Shown: positions 36,201 through 49,821 of the stretch, piece after piece
Layout: the number at the start of each line of letters is the position of its first letter
Position numbering within the stretch: position 1 is the stretch's first letter
Source: Hormiphora californensis
Taxonomy: Eukaryota; Ctenophora; Tentaculata; Cydippida; Pleurobrachiidae
Reading direction: 5' to 3'
Assembly (NCBI GenBank): GCA_020137815.1
Contig: CM035360.1
Span: 4,783,121 to 4,847,120 of the forward strand
DNA: 64,000 bases
Made by a program: the position numbers and the translations under genes
The notes under the pieces: generated by a model
Databases searched by the model: none
Seen by the model: the letters and a program-made list of their open reading frames with translations, nothing else
Told to the model about the DNA's origin: nothing

Positions 36201-37270
36201 TATATGGTGATCGCCACCACACTATAGATGGTGATCAATAGATCTGCTGTGTGGAATTCGAGAGAGAGGAGAGAGACAGATTGCTTGTCATACGTGGTGG
36301 AGAGATGAGATGAGGTCATATGGAAAGATTCAGAGATATATATTGGAGTTTTGCCAATTATACTATTGAACAATTACAAACTCAATGCCATAGATTCTAG
36401 AACAATGTAAACACTGTGCCGGCAAGAACAATGTGCAGCACTCAGCAGCGACAGTGGATTAATTGAAGGTGGTTTGTGAGATTAGTTAGAGTTAATGTAC
36501 ACGTGGTGTTGCTATTTTAGGCAGGGAAAGAGCGAGTTGTGTTTAGAGCGACATGTTTCGCATAATCCAGCCGGATAATCTTGCCTTGTTCGACCCTGTC
36601 TCAGATCACAAGGATAATCACATGAATTATTTTCAACCAATCATAGGATAGAAACTCCTTCATTTTCACTCAGATTCACAGAACAGTACCGTAGAATTAG
36701 GAGGTGGCAATGGACAGGTAAAATGGGGTACAAGAATAATAACTCGCACATACAACAGCTATAATACAAGCACTGATACCTTCAAACAGAGCGAGATAGA
36801 ATTGACAAGCATGGTCGCTCTCTGATTACTCTCTCTTCAATTCTTTAAAAACATTCTTTCAACTTCTGTATCTCTTCATCTGGAACTCTCTTTCACAAAA
36901 CCGGTTTTTATACATGTTGTTTTAGCGAAAACGTTCTCGAATTATAGACGCGGTCGAGTCCGGTGATCAATGCTATCTTTTTTGAAATTTGGGCTACGAG
37001 TATAATTGTACTTTTTTCATTTTGCAGACAAAAACTTCCGAAGAAATATTGGAGAAAGAAATTTTTAAATTTTTTCCAAAATGTAGTATTTCTTACCATA
37101 CTTTTTTGTTTATGAGATACATATTGTGTAAAATATCATTTCTTCGATAACATAATATGTGGCCACTATCATATTCTTGAGGCACATGGCCTAGTGAGGT
37201 GTACAGTGTACACATGTGCATATTCACAAACAAACAAACGAACAAACCGACATGCTATAAAGCCACGTAC

Positions 37271-40200
37271 CTTATAATTGTCGGGACAGACTGAAGCTCG
37301 ATAACTTGGTCTGGCGTTGAGACTCCATTAGTTTTCAGAGTTGTGGGGGGTATGGGAAGGGGACCTGTTGTTGTCTCAGATGACACAACTTCAGATATCG
37401 TTTCCGCCAGCTCAATAACTCCCGAACCTGGGGAGAGGGGGTTGATTAATTGATTAACTGTCAATTAACTGTCAATTAATTGGATGGGATGAATGGTTTA
37501 GTGCTATGATTCATTGGAATGCAATATACCCCCGGACCCCCTCCCCCGTAATTTGTACTGCCATCCATTCAGGAAGACGTATATTGAATGCTGCGTCGTA
37601 TATTCCAGTGTTTATACAAGTGATCCTCGAGAATTGCAAAAAGTGGTAAAACCGGTTCCACGGGATTCTCCAGGGGGAGATAGTTTCCCAAAGTTAGAAA
37701 GAGGAATGGAAGAGGTGAAGAGAGACAGAAGTAGAGAGAACGAGACGGTTTCAAAATGGGTGACAGATGGCAAGGAGTAGACCGCGAACAACTAGCTAGC
37801 AAAATAAATACCTAAAGGAATTTGGATCAGTTCCAAAACTGAATTGTGTACCAGTTTGTTTTCCGAAGGAGCAATTATATAATTGTTTATGAAGGAGCAA
37901 TTATACTCACTTGCACGCCTAAAGAAGACCGAAGCTTGTGTTGAAACTGATGCTTCGTCAAAACCTATAAGACAAGAGGGCATGACTGAGCAAAGTACAA
38001 TAAACGCATTGACTGGGTTATAAGGTGCAATAATATCTTCAAGAAGTCACATATTGCACATCATGCCCAACATTTATTGGATTTGAAAAGGCACACACTA
38101 CAACATGTACTGATCGGCAAGACAAGGGAGTTCTTGTCCGACAAATTTCAGTTTCAATTTCAGTACTTTTTCTGGAGGCTTGTCGAATGAGTGTCCGCAT
38201 GCTATCATCCTCAGGAATCCTTCCAATTGATCCAGCGTGGAATGAAGCAGATCTCCGAGAGAGGGTCCTGCTATTGGTATACTGACCTGAGCTACCCGCG
38301 GACATGTTGTACCCTACAATTTAAATGAGGTCTAATTTAGGACGGGTCCACAGAATTGCACTAATCACACACGCAAGCAGGTAAACAAGGTACAAGTTGT
38401 GACAAAGTAGACTGAGTCTTTCAAGCTTAACAATAGCAGTTGTGTGTACTAGGAGAGTATTATAATAGCAGCAACTCGCGGAGATCGATTCGTAAACGAT
38501 GGCGTAGCTTCGAGAGGGATATATTGATTGATCAACGAGATCGATAGAGATCGAGAGATGGAAAGTGAGTGTGAGAGAGAGAGAGAGAAAGTGAGCGGGA
38601 GAGAACTGCAAAGAAATGGCTCGAGTTAAATGACCACTGCATGTGCTGACTCGATGTTGAGTGTGGCCCACATCAGAAGTATTATAGATCATGAGTGTGA
38701 TAAAAATTACTCTGAGATTATCTCGCAGTAATGTTCATCTTAGGAAAGATCAGAGGAAATTAGAAATATTAGGTAGAGAGGTAGAAAGATTAAGACGGAT
38801 AGATGGAGGGAGAGTGTTAGCGAGAGAGAAAGAGATAGAGAGAGATAGTCATAGTAGAGAAACCATGATAGAAAGGCCAAGGTAAGGACAGTGTAACAGA
38901 GAGAATAAGCCGCAATAAGTAAGGACACACTCGTGCGAGATGATGCAGCAGCACAAAGCAGTCTCAGTCAAATGTTTGAATATTATAGTATTCAAACGTT
39001 TGACCGAGTCTAATATATTGGATACACAGATTAATCGGCCAATGTAAAGGATAAAGAGTAGACACTATTATAATAACCCTAGGCCTAGGATAAACGCATT
39101 CAGTATAACCTGAGGCCTCACTATTCACAAGCACATGAGAGTCGAGGGCGAGGAATTCAACATCGCCCATCAACAGTTGGCACATATATTTATATGTCTC
39201 GATTATTAGCTAGGAGTAATACTTATCTATACAGCTCAGTTCACTTATCCAATACATTCAAAGAGAAAGTCTTGGATAATCTATGGCCTATGCATCATGG
39301 TATCTCTCTATGCTATTATTCCCCGAAACAGTATGCTTTTCTCGGAAGTCATGCAGTCATTTGGTTAGGAACACGTGGCTAAGATTCACATGAAGTAGTC
39401 TGGTGAGGTTAATACAACAGTTTATGTATACGAGATATAGAGAGAGGTCTAGGAGACTCTGGAGACTTGACGAGAAAACGAAGAAGGAGCCATGAGATTC
39501 GATGTACGCTCAAAACTTGAGGGGCCTTATATCAAGCCGTTCGTATACTTTTACATTTGCAACGGTTGTAAGAAAAGTTCAAGTGAGCCAATTAGCATAC
39601 TTGCATGTCGTAGTAGGGTCTTTAGCTGTCTCTGGACTTCAAGTGTGGTTATATCCATGATGACATTACGTTCAAGAAGAAGAGCGATCCAATTGAAAGG
39701 AATTATAGAATGGCAAAATATAGTGAGTTGAATATAACATAGGGCATTTATTATTAGATCTCCCACTAGCCGGCAGATGTGGAGAGAGAGAGATTGTTAC
39801 TTTAACTAGAGTGAGAGAAGGAGAAAGAGAGATCAGGGAGAGATAGTCTTGGCCGCGAGGGGTATAACAATAGAAGCACATTAAACACCCACACTGCACA
39901 GTGTAGAACTTGTCCTTTGAATTGTTGTACACTACAGACACAAAACCACATCAGGATGAGTCAATGGAGCGGAGGGGTCCAATCTCAAAAGGGGGGATAT
40001 AATATAACTAACATCAAGAGGCTGTGTAGTTAATAACAACTCGTTACTCTCAAAAAGTGGGACAACCCATAAGTACAGTTGAATTAAGTTTATGCAAGTA
40101 CAAGTAAATCTAGAGACTGTGAGGCCACAAACAAACGTACCATGATCAGTATTGTCGCAGTAATAGTAGTAAAGCCAAGGCGGGGTACCGCAATACTCAA

Positions 40201-40839
40201 TACATATGAACTGATATAGTCCACTATCATGTGTCTACTGTAGTGCAGCATTCCAATATAAAGTGTAATATAACTTTGCAGACAGTATTATACTTGCCAG
40301 TAGGTATAGGTGCTAAAAGAGTGAGAGGAATATCATCACATTTCATTGGTACAGTGGTCGTATGATGTCCATTTTTCTTCATTTTTCCGGAGTTATAACA
40401 GAAAAAAAACTTTGCAAAAACCAGGGGGTGAGAACAGTTGAAAAAATATAGTCAAAACACGCATTACCGTTCCAATTGAATCCAGGTAGAAGGAATGTAG
40501 TAATTGGGCTATTATCTCTGCTACTTCTCCTCACTTTACCCCGGATCTCAGTTAGAAGGAGCGGTGGTAACCTCCGTATCATATCCACATTCATGGTGTG
40601 GATATCAGCTGGTGAAGTGCGCCTTCTGTTTGTTAGGGCGGCCCAAAACTTGATCGATCAGTCCCCTCAGGGGATATCCTTGTTTTGTTCAAACCCAGGG
40701 TCTAGCAAGGATGTCCTCGGTAGATCACGTGATGATGCGACTTGAACAATTCAACTCATTAGCAAAGGTAAAAACTAAAAAACAAATAACTGACTGCGTG
40801 GCGAGCAATATATAGCAATTAAAAATGTAAGTTAATCTT

Positions 40840-40889
<50 letters not shown>

Positions 40890-43800
40890 GCTCGATCTCT
40901 CCCTGTCTCTCTTTGATCCTAATTGGGTAAATTACTATGAAAATCCCAATCGGGATCAAGAGCAGCGTGAACAATGTCACATACACGTGTGAGCAGTTAA
41001 TCGTTTCTGTCACGGTTGTGAGCAGTGTATTAATCGTTTCTCAGAATGAATATACACGTGTTCAATCGTGACAGAAACGGTTTCTGTCACGGTTGAACAC
41101 GTGTATATTCAGGGTAACCATGACGACCATGAGTTCTATTTAGCGGTGTGCTACATGAATCATGATATGATCACAGCCCGATTATCCATATTTCCGCCAA
41201 ACCATCACCCAACCTTCTCCAAATTGTACGTGTAGAATGAGTAGATATATATCGAGTGAACAAAGAGTGAACAATGACATGAATAAGTGAACAGTTCGAA
41301 CTGTAACGAGCTTTGAATAATGCGTGAGTCTATACATACCGGATGTATCGATGGCTCCATCACTTCCCCAATTCTTCTCATCCAATGGTCGCGCTTTCCG
41401 TCGCTTGGCAACCGCCCTGAAGAACAATTGGTTACCAAGGGGGTTCAGAAACAATTGGTTACCACGGTAACAGGGAACATTTCAAGATCTACCTAAGGTT
41501 GGTCAAGGCTGACAGGGAGGAACGTCTGGTCATGCTAAATCCTCAGAGCACACATTACACACAGTACGTGGGGGTCATTATAACTATATAGAACACGCAC
41601 ACGCATACATGCAGTCAAAGTAGAACAATTACCAATCAAAGCTAAAACCAGTGCATGGAACATGGCCAGAACTACTCTCGAGATGCCGAATTAATTTGGA
41701 AATTATAATATATCGGCACGGGCACTGAGAAGTGAGAAAAAAGAAATGTACATGCGAAAGAGTATAGGGAAATAAAATACTCGAAGAAAAATAGTAAAAC
41801 AGTTATAGTACATACCGTAATCTGGGGTAACTTTGTTTTGCAGGGTAACTTTGGACACTTTCAAAATTTGGCTTTAGCCCAAAATTACCAACAGATAACG
41901 ACAGATTTGGCATAATTTTGGGGTGTACAAGTAATTGACCTACAAATGTCTAACTAACGGTACAATTATTTTTTTCAATTCTATGCTAATTAGCTCCTAA
42001 TTAGGGGCAAACATAATTGATGTCAAAATCGCTTAAAATGTTCAAATCAAAATGGGTACCATAGATTTGACCGGGCTAATGACCGAATCAAGTTTGCTCC
42101 ATAGAGTGGAAGGGTTTCGATCAAATAATTCGGGGCACCATTTTTCAAACCCGATCAATTACTTTAATTGAGACTAATAGGGGTGGCAAATGTTACCCCA
42201 CCATTTTTTGAATTTTGGGGTAACTTTGGACGGGGTGCCAAAGTTACCCCACACTACAGGTTTGGAATTTTTGATGTCTGTAGAGTTGCCTTAGACCCTC
42301 TCTGAATTGTTTAGGGCCATATAACCTAGATTCAGCCCACTCCACGCCCATTTCCATCCATCTATTCGATAGGTTAGTGAAAAAAAACTACGATTTGAAC
42401 TATTTTATGGAGCTAAATCACAGAAATCCGGCCTGAAACCCATCAAACTTCAATAATTTGGGGTTCCTCATCCATCCTGTAGCTTGTTAGATGGTATTGG
42501 ATCTCTAGGCGAGTGTTCTAGTTCTTGTAGACAATCTATGCAGGAGCACAGGTACCAAAACTCCTTTATTTAGCCAGTACCCATTATAAGTAGACCACTT
42601 CCTGTCTATCCAATTCAGCAAAAAGAACTATAGGGCCAATACCATCTACCAAAGTACAGGATGGATGAGGGACCCCAAATTACTGAAGTTTGATGGGTTT
42701 CAGGTCGGATGTGGCAACCTCTAAATCAAGTCCGATTGAGCTGAAATTTTATTTGGTGGCTAGTTTCATCATTCCTCACACCCAAAAAAGTTGAGCCGAC
42801 ATCAACAAATTTTTTTTAAATCATGGGGCGTTTGGCTAACCCTATTGTTCTTTTTTAATTTATTGACCCATTTAAACCCCATTTAAACATTTAAGGTTCA
42901 TTTATTTATCATTGCAAAATGTTCGGATTTATGTTTGTTCCAATATTACTATCGTGGGGTAACTTTGGACGGGTGTCCAAAGTTACCCCACCCTCATTCC
43001 AAAGTTACCCCATGCCCTAAAACCCCACTTACACTAAAATACACGCTAATTAATGTAATTAAATGAGAGGGGACCAAAAATTTCACTAGTTATATCTGGT
43101 GTACTAGGTCTGGAACGGGATTATTTGGTTCAAAAATTTTCGAGTGTGGTTCTGGCAAGGAGTTATTTTAGGAGAATGCTAAAAAGTGGTACAAAGTTAC
43201 CCCAACTTACGGTAGTAATCATTAATATTGAGAGGGTAGGACAATAAGCTAATCTAAGAATAGTAGCAAAACAGAAGAGGAAGGAGATAGTGGATTGGGG
43301 CATATTGGATTGATTGGAGCTGCTGATCCATCCAATCTTCATATTACAATACAAAAACAAAATCTCCGGTACTGTTATACACTTCAAGTTATATATAGGT
43401 AATACGGGATATCGAGCTGCTACACAATCGTGTGAATTAGAAGCGTTGCAACACGCATCCTTCAACCGATACAATTTAGAATGGTGCTTGTCGTCAGAGG
43501 GGAGTGACACGATCTGAATTTAGAAACACAAAACTAGTAGCTCCTTTCCCTCCCTTTTATTTTCTCTCTCTTTCTCTCTCTCTCTCTCCCTCTCTCTCTC
43601 TCTATCTCTCCCTCCCTCTCTCTCGGCCAATGACATATTCCTTCAATATTCATTCTGGAATTAATTATATATTATAGCAGCAAACTGTTAGGCAATAGTT
43701 TCAACTCAGCTAATACAGCTGTACTGCAAGTATATGCGTAGAAACCTATCAAACGAAGGATGTGTGTTTGTTGGTAAAGACCTGATAATCAAATTGAATA

Positions 43801-45763
43801 TTCCATGATACTATCGATAATATTAACAAGTCGTACTGACAGAAAGGGATACACTAGCTGTCTACTATTGAATACATAACATACAGAGACAAACTCATAG
43901 ATGAGATAGAGATCTCTATCTCATCTATGAGTTTGTCTCTAGAGATAGGGAGACAGTTTCATAACAACTGTAGTATGTTATGTAATAAGTCATAACATCA
44001 TTTTAATTTAAACTATAATTAGACTATAATTAGACTTACAAACCTAAACAATTTCATAGTTTACTATAGCTAAGTGATTTTATAAGGAAGATATTGTCTA
44101 ACTGCCGCTGAAAACAGTGGATATATAACCATCTCGAATAAGAATGGGATCAGAGATATCATAAGATCTACTTTTTATCGTACAGAACCCCAGAAATACT
44201 AGCTGACAGATAATACCCATGTGTTCACGTGGTAACTAATATATCAGGGGCCTAATAACTAATATATCAGGGGCCTATATAGCAGCTTGGAATTGTTGCT
44301 TCACATGCACCGTCACAACTGACAACACCCCATACAATATCTTACTCAAGAAAGCTCTAATTTGACCTCTGATGTCGAAAGAAGCTCACCATTATCATTC
44401 ATCAAGCTAAAAGACACCTTTTAAAATCAGTTCATTAAGGTGTGACAAGCAATTTAAAGCATTTCAAAATGGTTTCATTCTGTGATATTATATTCACCTG
44501 AAAAATAGGCTACTTCAATTCTTGTCAATGACAAGTTAAAGCAAATGGCAGAAAATTTCGAGGAAATATGTTTCACGTAAACCGTATACGGTCAAACCTT
44601 GGTTTGTTCAAACCCGAGGAGAGAGCAGCAGGGCAAGTCAAATATCGATTTACTGGACTCTTTGGGGGAATGATTATATATTTAAATTCTGGGGAAATAT
44701 CCACCAGTAAACTGAAGTTCTGGTAAATTGACGTTCTGGTAAATCGAGGTTCTGGTAAATTGAAGTTTTGGTAAATCGAGGTTCCACTAAATCGAGGTTT
44801 GACTGTATACCACGTGACTAACAAAATAAAAAGCTAACAGAATATTAAACGAACAGTGTCTATCACGATGACAGCTATCCTCTCGTGTGATACTCATAGG
44901 ACAGATTTGAAGATGATTGCACTCTCATATTACATGTGTCCTGATCGCGTATATTCATTCCTAGAAACCGTATATTATATCTCTTATAGCTCGCACGTCA
45001 TGATCTGTTTAAAAGACAGATCTGTCAAAGAAATTGGCGTGAACTGCAGGGAACTGCTACAATCAAATGGCATATGGTGATCGTGATGACGCAGTATCCC
45101 CAGCTGGAAACTCTCCAGCTGGTCCCTGGTTTGTGACGGTAAATAATTCAACGCCTATAGTCGAAACAAAATAACGAATTGCTCCGGGCATGGAGCTGTT
45201 GAATCCGTACAAGATTCATCAATTGTGCTGACTAATAGATGTAACATCCTAGATAGAAGCCATGACAAGGAACGAGAGAGAGGAACATCGATCATTATTC
45301 ATTAAAGGAACGACGCGGGTGCCGCACGCCACGTGGTACTAGAAAGATACAATGACAGGTACATGACAATAGAGCTAGTAGATCAGAGAGATCTCTCTAT
45401 CACTTTTTATAGAGACCTGTGTACTGCAGCCATTATCAATCGTATCTCTTGTCTTCATCTCTCTCTCTCTCACTCTCTCTAAATCGGGGGTACGAAAAAT
45501 CGAGACAGGTGAGAGCAGGGGGAGAAAAATTGTTATCTGTATCATCATGTGTATAACAGTGTTGACTGTTGAGTGTAGGCTGTAGCCATGTGGCATAAAG
45601 AGCTTGAAGATAGAGAGATGGAGATAGATAGAGAGAGAAAGAGTGAGAGAGGCAGAGAGAGAGATATAAAGATCAGATAGATAAAAACGATAGGGTGGGA
45701 AAGAAGAGGGAGAGCTGTCATGAGACGGCATTCTGTTATAGAGATAGAGAGAGATGGAGGGAC

Positions 45764-45794
<31 letters not shown>

Positions 45795-45828
45795 TCAGAG
45801 AGAGAGAGAGAGAAGAGAAAGACAGTAA

Positions 45829-45863
<35 letters not shown>

Positions 45864-48800
45864 GAAGAGAGAAAGAGAGAAGATCTCTATATGAGAGAGA
45901 TGAGAGCTCTCTCTCGCCTCCCTCTCTAATCTCCCCCCCCCTCCACCCTCTCTAAGATCTCCTAGAGAGAGAATAAGAGATGTATAATTTGTTAACTGCT
46001 CTAAAATATGTCTCTCAACAGGCAACATTAACCACAAACTAACCAACATATATTGGTTACACACTGACTAGGAGACATTCGCATTATCCAAAATATCATA
46101 ATCGATAATCGATAATTAACTATAATTAATTAAATAACCAGTCATGTATACATAGTGCATGATCATTAGGGTGTGCTAAGTGAAAATTTTGTCGACTTGG
46201 CCAATAGTTTAGGGGTAGATATGAAACTATGGACAATTGTCTACTAAATCCTGAAAACGGAATCGGGGTAGTGTATGTCAATTACGTGGGCCAGGCGATT
46301 AAAAAAGTTTACTTTTTTACCGAAAAAAGGAAAATATGTGTGTTTTACACCAGTGTTTGGCATGTTCTTTATATCAACTTTTTATAGACAGGGTCGTGTT
46401 CAGCGGTTTGATACCGATCAGAATGGATGTGTATCATGAAAGTTAGCCAAAGTTCATTTTTGACCTGAAAATGTTCATTTTGGACCAAAAATGTTCATTT
46501 TTGACTAAAAATGTCCATTTTGGTCATTTTCTTCAATTTTGAGAGCTTTTTCATGAACAGGATCGTGTTTAGCAGGTCAAAATTAGTCGGTTACAGCCGG
46601 AATTTGCATTCCGACAAATAAAATCTCAAAAAGTTAAAATTCGTCTCCACTAATACAGTCGGACCCCGATTTAACGGCCCCCGATTTAGCGGCACCCCGA
46701 TTTAACGGCAGCATAATCTTCCCCCGATATAGAAAATCAACAGTATTTGACCCCGATTTAGCGGACACCCCGATTTAACGGACAAAACCCTTTCCCCTGA
46801 GGGTGCCGTTAAATCGGGGTCCGACTGTACTGCAAAGTAGGAAAATGTGCAAGAAAAAAAGATGAAACAAAAAAATTTTTCATTGTAAAATGGAGTTCTG
46901 AAGGTGCAGACTGGAAATAATGGTTTTACTGAGTCTCATGAGGCGATTCATATGTGTGGTTTTTTCGAAATAACGCCCCAAAAAACATTTTTTGATATGA
47001 ATATGCCCATATATAGGCATACATCGGCCCACGTAATTGGGCCAGGGTAGGACTAAAATTTTTTTACCAAATGTTTTAGAATGATCGTAGGAACTCATTC
47101 TAGGGGTAAACTATGTGAAAATTGGATTTGATTTATGAGTTGGGAAAAATAGCACACCCTAATGATCATGCCTTGTGTAAGTGAATTTTCAGTGCCGGTG
47201 ATATCTCAAGCGATGGAATTGGATGTGGAGCTCTCATGGGCACTCTCAGATGAAGCTTTCTACTGCTACTACATACTGCTGTTGGCATTATTCCCATGTG
47301 GCCGCTGGGAGAGCTCTCTGTTATTATTATCATGATTATGATATTATTATGATTATTATTACACAATGAATAATCGAGGTTATATTGGTTTTACCGGTTT
47401 ACCCATTTCAAATTCAATCAATTCTTAGAGCTTTTCTAATTGGTCTAAAGTACAAATACCCAGTACATGTTCATACGTCAACTACAAAATACACAGCATA
47501 TAATGTTTCAAGATATAACTACTACATGGCCAGATGAACTCTGAGAGAATTTGGCCAATTAAACATGGCTGCTACTGTGAATTACTTGACTAGCGCAGCA
47601 TGATGTAGCAACTTATGGAAGAATAGAGAGGGGTATGTTCCCGTTGTTATGAATGCAAGACATAATGGTGTCACTGCAGATCATTATACACAAAGGAAGT
47701 AAGCAACACAGGAACTAAGGGATCTATACTAATTTAAGTAAGGGATCTATAATACTAAGCTAAACGGTAAACGATCTAATATTATACTGAATTATCTATC
47801 TGGATATGGTATATGCGATCAGGAAAATGAGAGGTTTCAGAGAGAGCAATATTCCAGCTGCCATACAGTCATGGTCGGCACTATGGCGACTCAAGTACTG
47901 TAGTATTTAGTATTTAGTCATAGCGGATATATGTAATGAGAGGAAGGGAAGAGAGCTTCAAATTTCCTCTCAAGAATAAATAAGATCAGGGGGAATGGTG
48001 AAGTAAATTGGAATATTGAGAATTTCTTCGGCAGGTTGTACGAGGAAAATATAAGTACAGTCGGACCCCGATTTACCGGGCCCCGATTTACCGGAACCCC
48101 GATTTACCGGGAGGATAAACTTCCCCCAATATAGAAAATTGACATTATTTGACCCCGATATACCGGGCACCCCGATTTACCAGGCAAAACTCTTTCCCCC
48201 GACCATCCCGGTAAATCGGGGTCCGACTGTAGCTGTAAATGTAAAGATAGTTTATACGCAGGTAGATCTACAGAATTGAAACTTATGGAAAACATATCTG
48301 ATCTCTCGACAAACCACTACCGCAGCTTCAGACAACTCATTATAAAGCACATGTTACTGGATTTAGCCTTGTTACTGCGGTGGTTAGTCATATAATGAAC
48401 AAATGCTGAGAACAGAGAGACGGACCGGGATGCGGACGGGGAGGGGGGGGGGGGGGCTGGCAACTCGAGAAATAAGAACTGTTGCCAGAGTAACGAAGAA
48501 GTGATAACCAGGTGGTATAGGTGTTATAACAGAGTTCCAATAATACAACATCGATATTAGGACAGACAACTAAACTTTAGCCAGGGGAATACAAAAGTAC
48601 GTGACATTGCTATCTAAGCTGCAACATGTAATACACACTTCTGGGTTATAATAGGTGTGAGATACTTTAGGGAAGCCACTGCACGTGTTTGTAAATTGTA
48701 CACGTGTTACTTTGTATTACTGCAGTTGTGGTGGCTCAGTTTGAGAGCTGCCATTATAACAAGCTCCATATACCACAGTAATGATTGGAGCGAAACTTGT

Positions 48801-49739
48801 GGCTGGAGGAAGGAATCAAATAGAAACCAGATGTACACACGGACCTCGCTCCTACAGACAAGGTCATTCGATCACAGGAACTCCAATCGTCACGCTCCTC
48901 TCTTTCTATCTTTCTCTCCCTCTCTCTCTTTCTATCTTTCTCTCCCTCTCTCTCTCTCTCCCTCTCTCTCTTTCTCTCCCTCTCTCTACCTCATATAATA
49001 TTCGGAACCATATATATATCGAGTTTCCTCGGTAGATATTATGCAACAAATCTAGCGAGAAATTGACTCGTGTCTTAATGCAATGTGTCCAGGTCGATTT
49101 AAAACTGTTCACGTCGAGAAGCATTCAGCGTTTCAAGGTGAGAACAATTAACCACTTAAATATGAAATCAAATAGTTTTAACCAAGTATGGAAATGAGTT
49201 AAGTACTTTTTCTAAAATAGCAAATTTAACAAACTAAATAGTATAATATGTTTAAAACAAGAAGACAACTAACATTTCACCATGACAACTAACATTTCAC
49301 CATGACAACTAACAAATCACCGTGACAACTAACAAATCACCATGACAACTAACAAATCACCATGACAACTAACAAATCACCATGACAACTAACATTTCAC
49401 CATGACAACTAACAAATCATCATGACAACTAACAATTCACCATGACAACTGACAATTCACCATGACAACTTACTCCTGCAACATCCCCTGAACCTTCTCC
49501 AAAGCTTGATGTCCAACCCTCCGGGCTGTTGGTGGAATGTCCATGTGCATCATATCTTGCAGAACAAAAATGAACAAATATGAACAAATATGAACAAATA
49601 TGAACAAATATGAACAATTATAATGAACAATTATAAACAACAAAAACAGGATGATATATTCAGATCGTGCTTGTGACAGATCGCAGCAGACGTCAATATG
49701 TTATACCAGGAAATAAAAAGTGAGGGGCACGCACACACA

Positions 49740-49821
<82 letters not shown>

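Larger units (their letters stand above)
33820..37270. other. Upstream region of GLS-B; repeats, one doubtful exon
   Basis: The stretch has a 25-bp tandem duplication near 34050-34105, GA tracts (35160-35353) and a MITE (36102-36200). A possible 50-nt exon lies at 34679-34728 (minus, acceptor catatccag, donor GAGAG|gtatga); its entry phase fits the exon at 37271, but the peptide is not distinctive. Confidence 0.4.

Noticed and set aside
49262-49475. Regular 20-bp repeats that might suggest a CRISPR array
   Set aside because: Repeats are contiguous without spacers, in an animal intron. It is a minisatellite.
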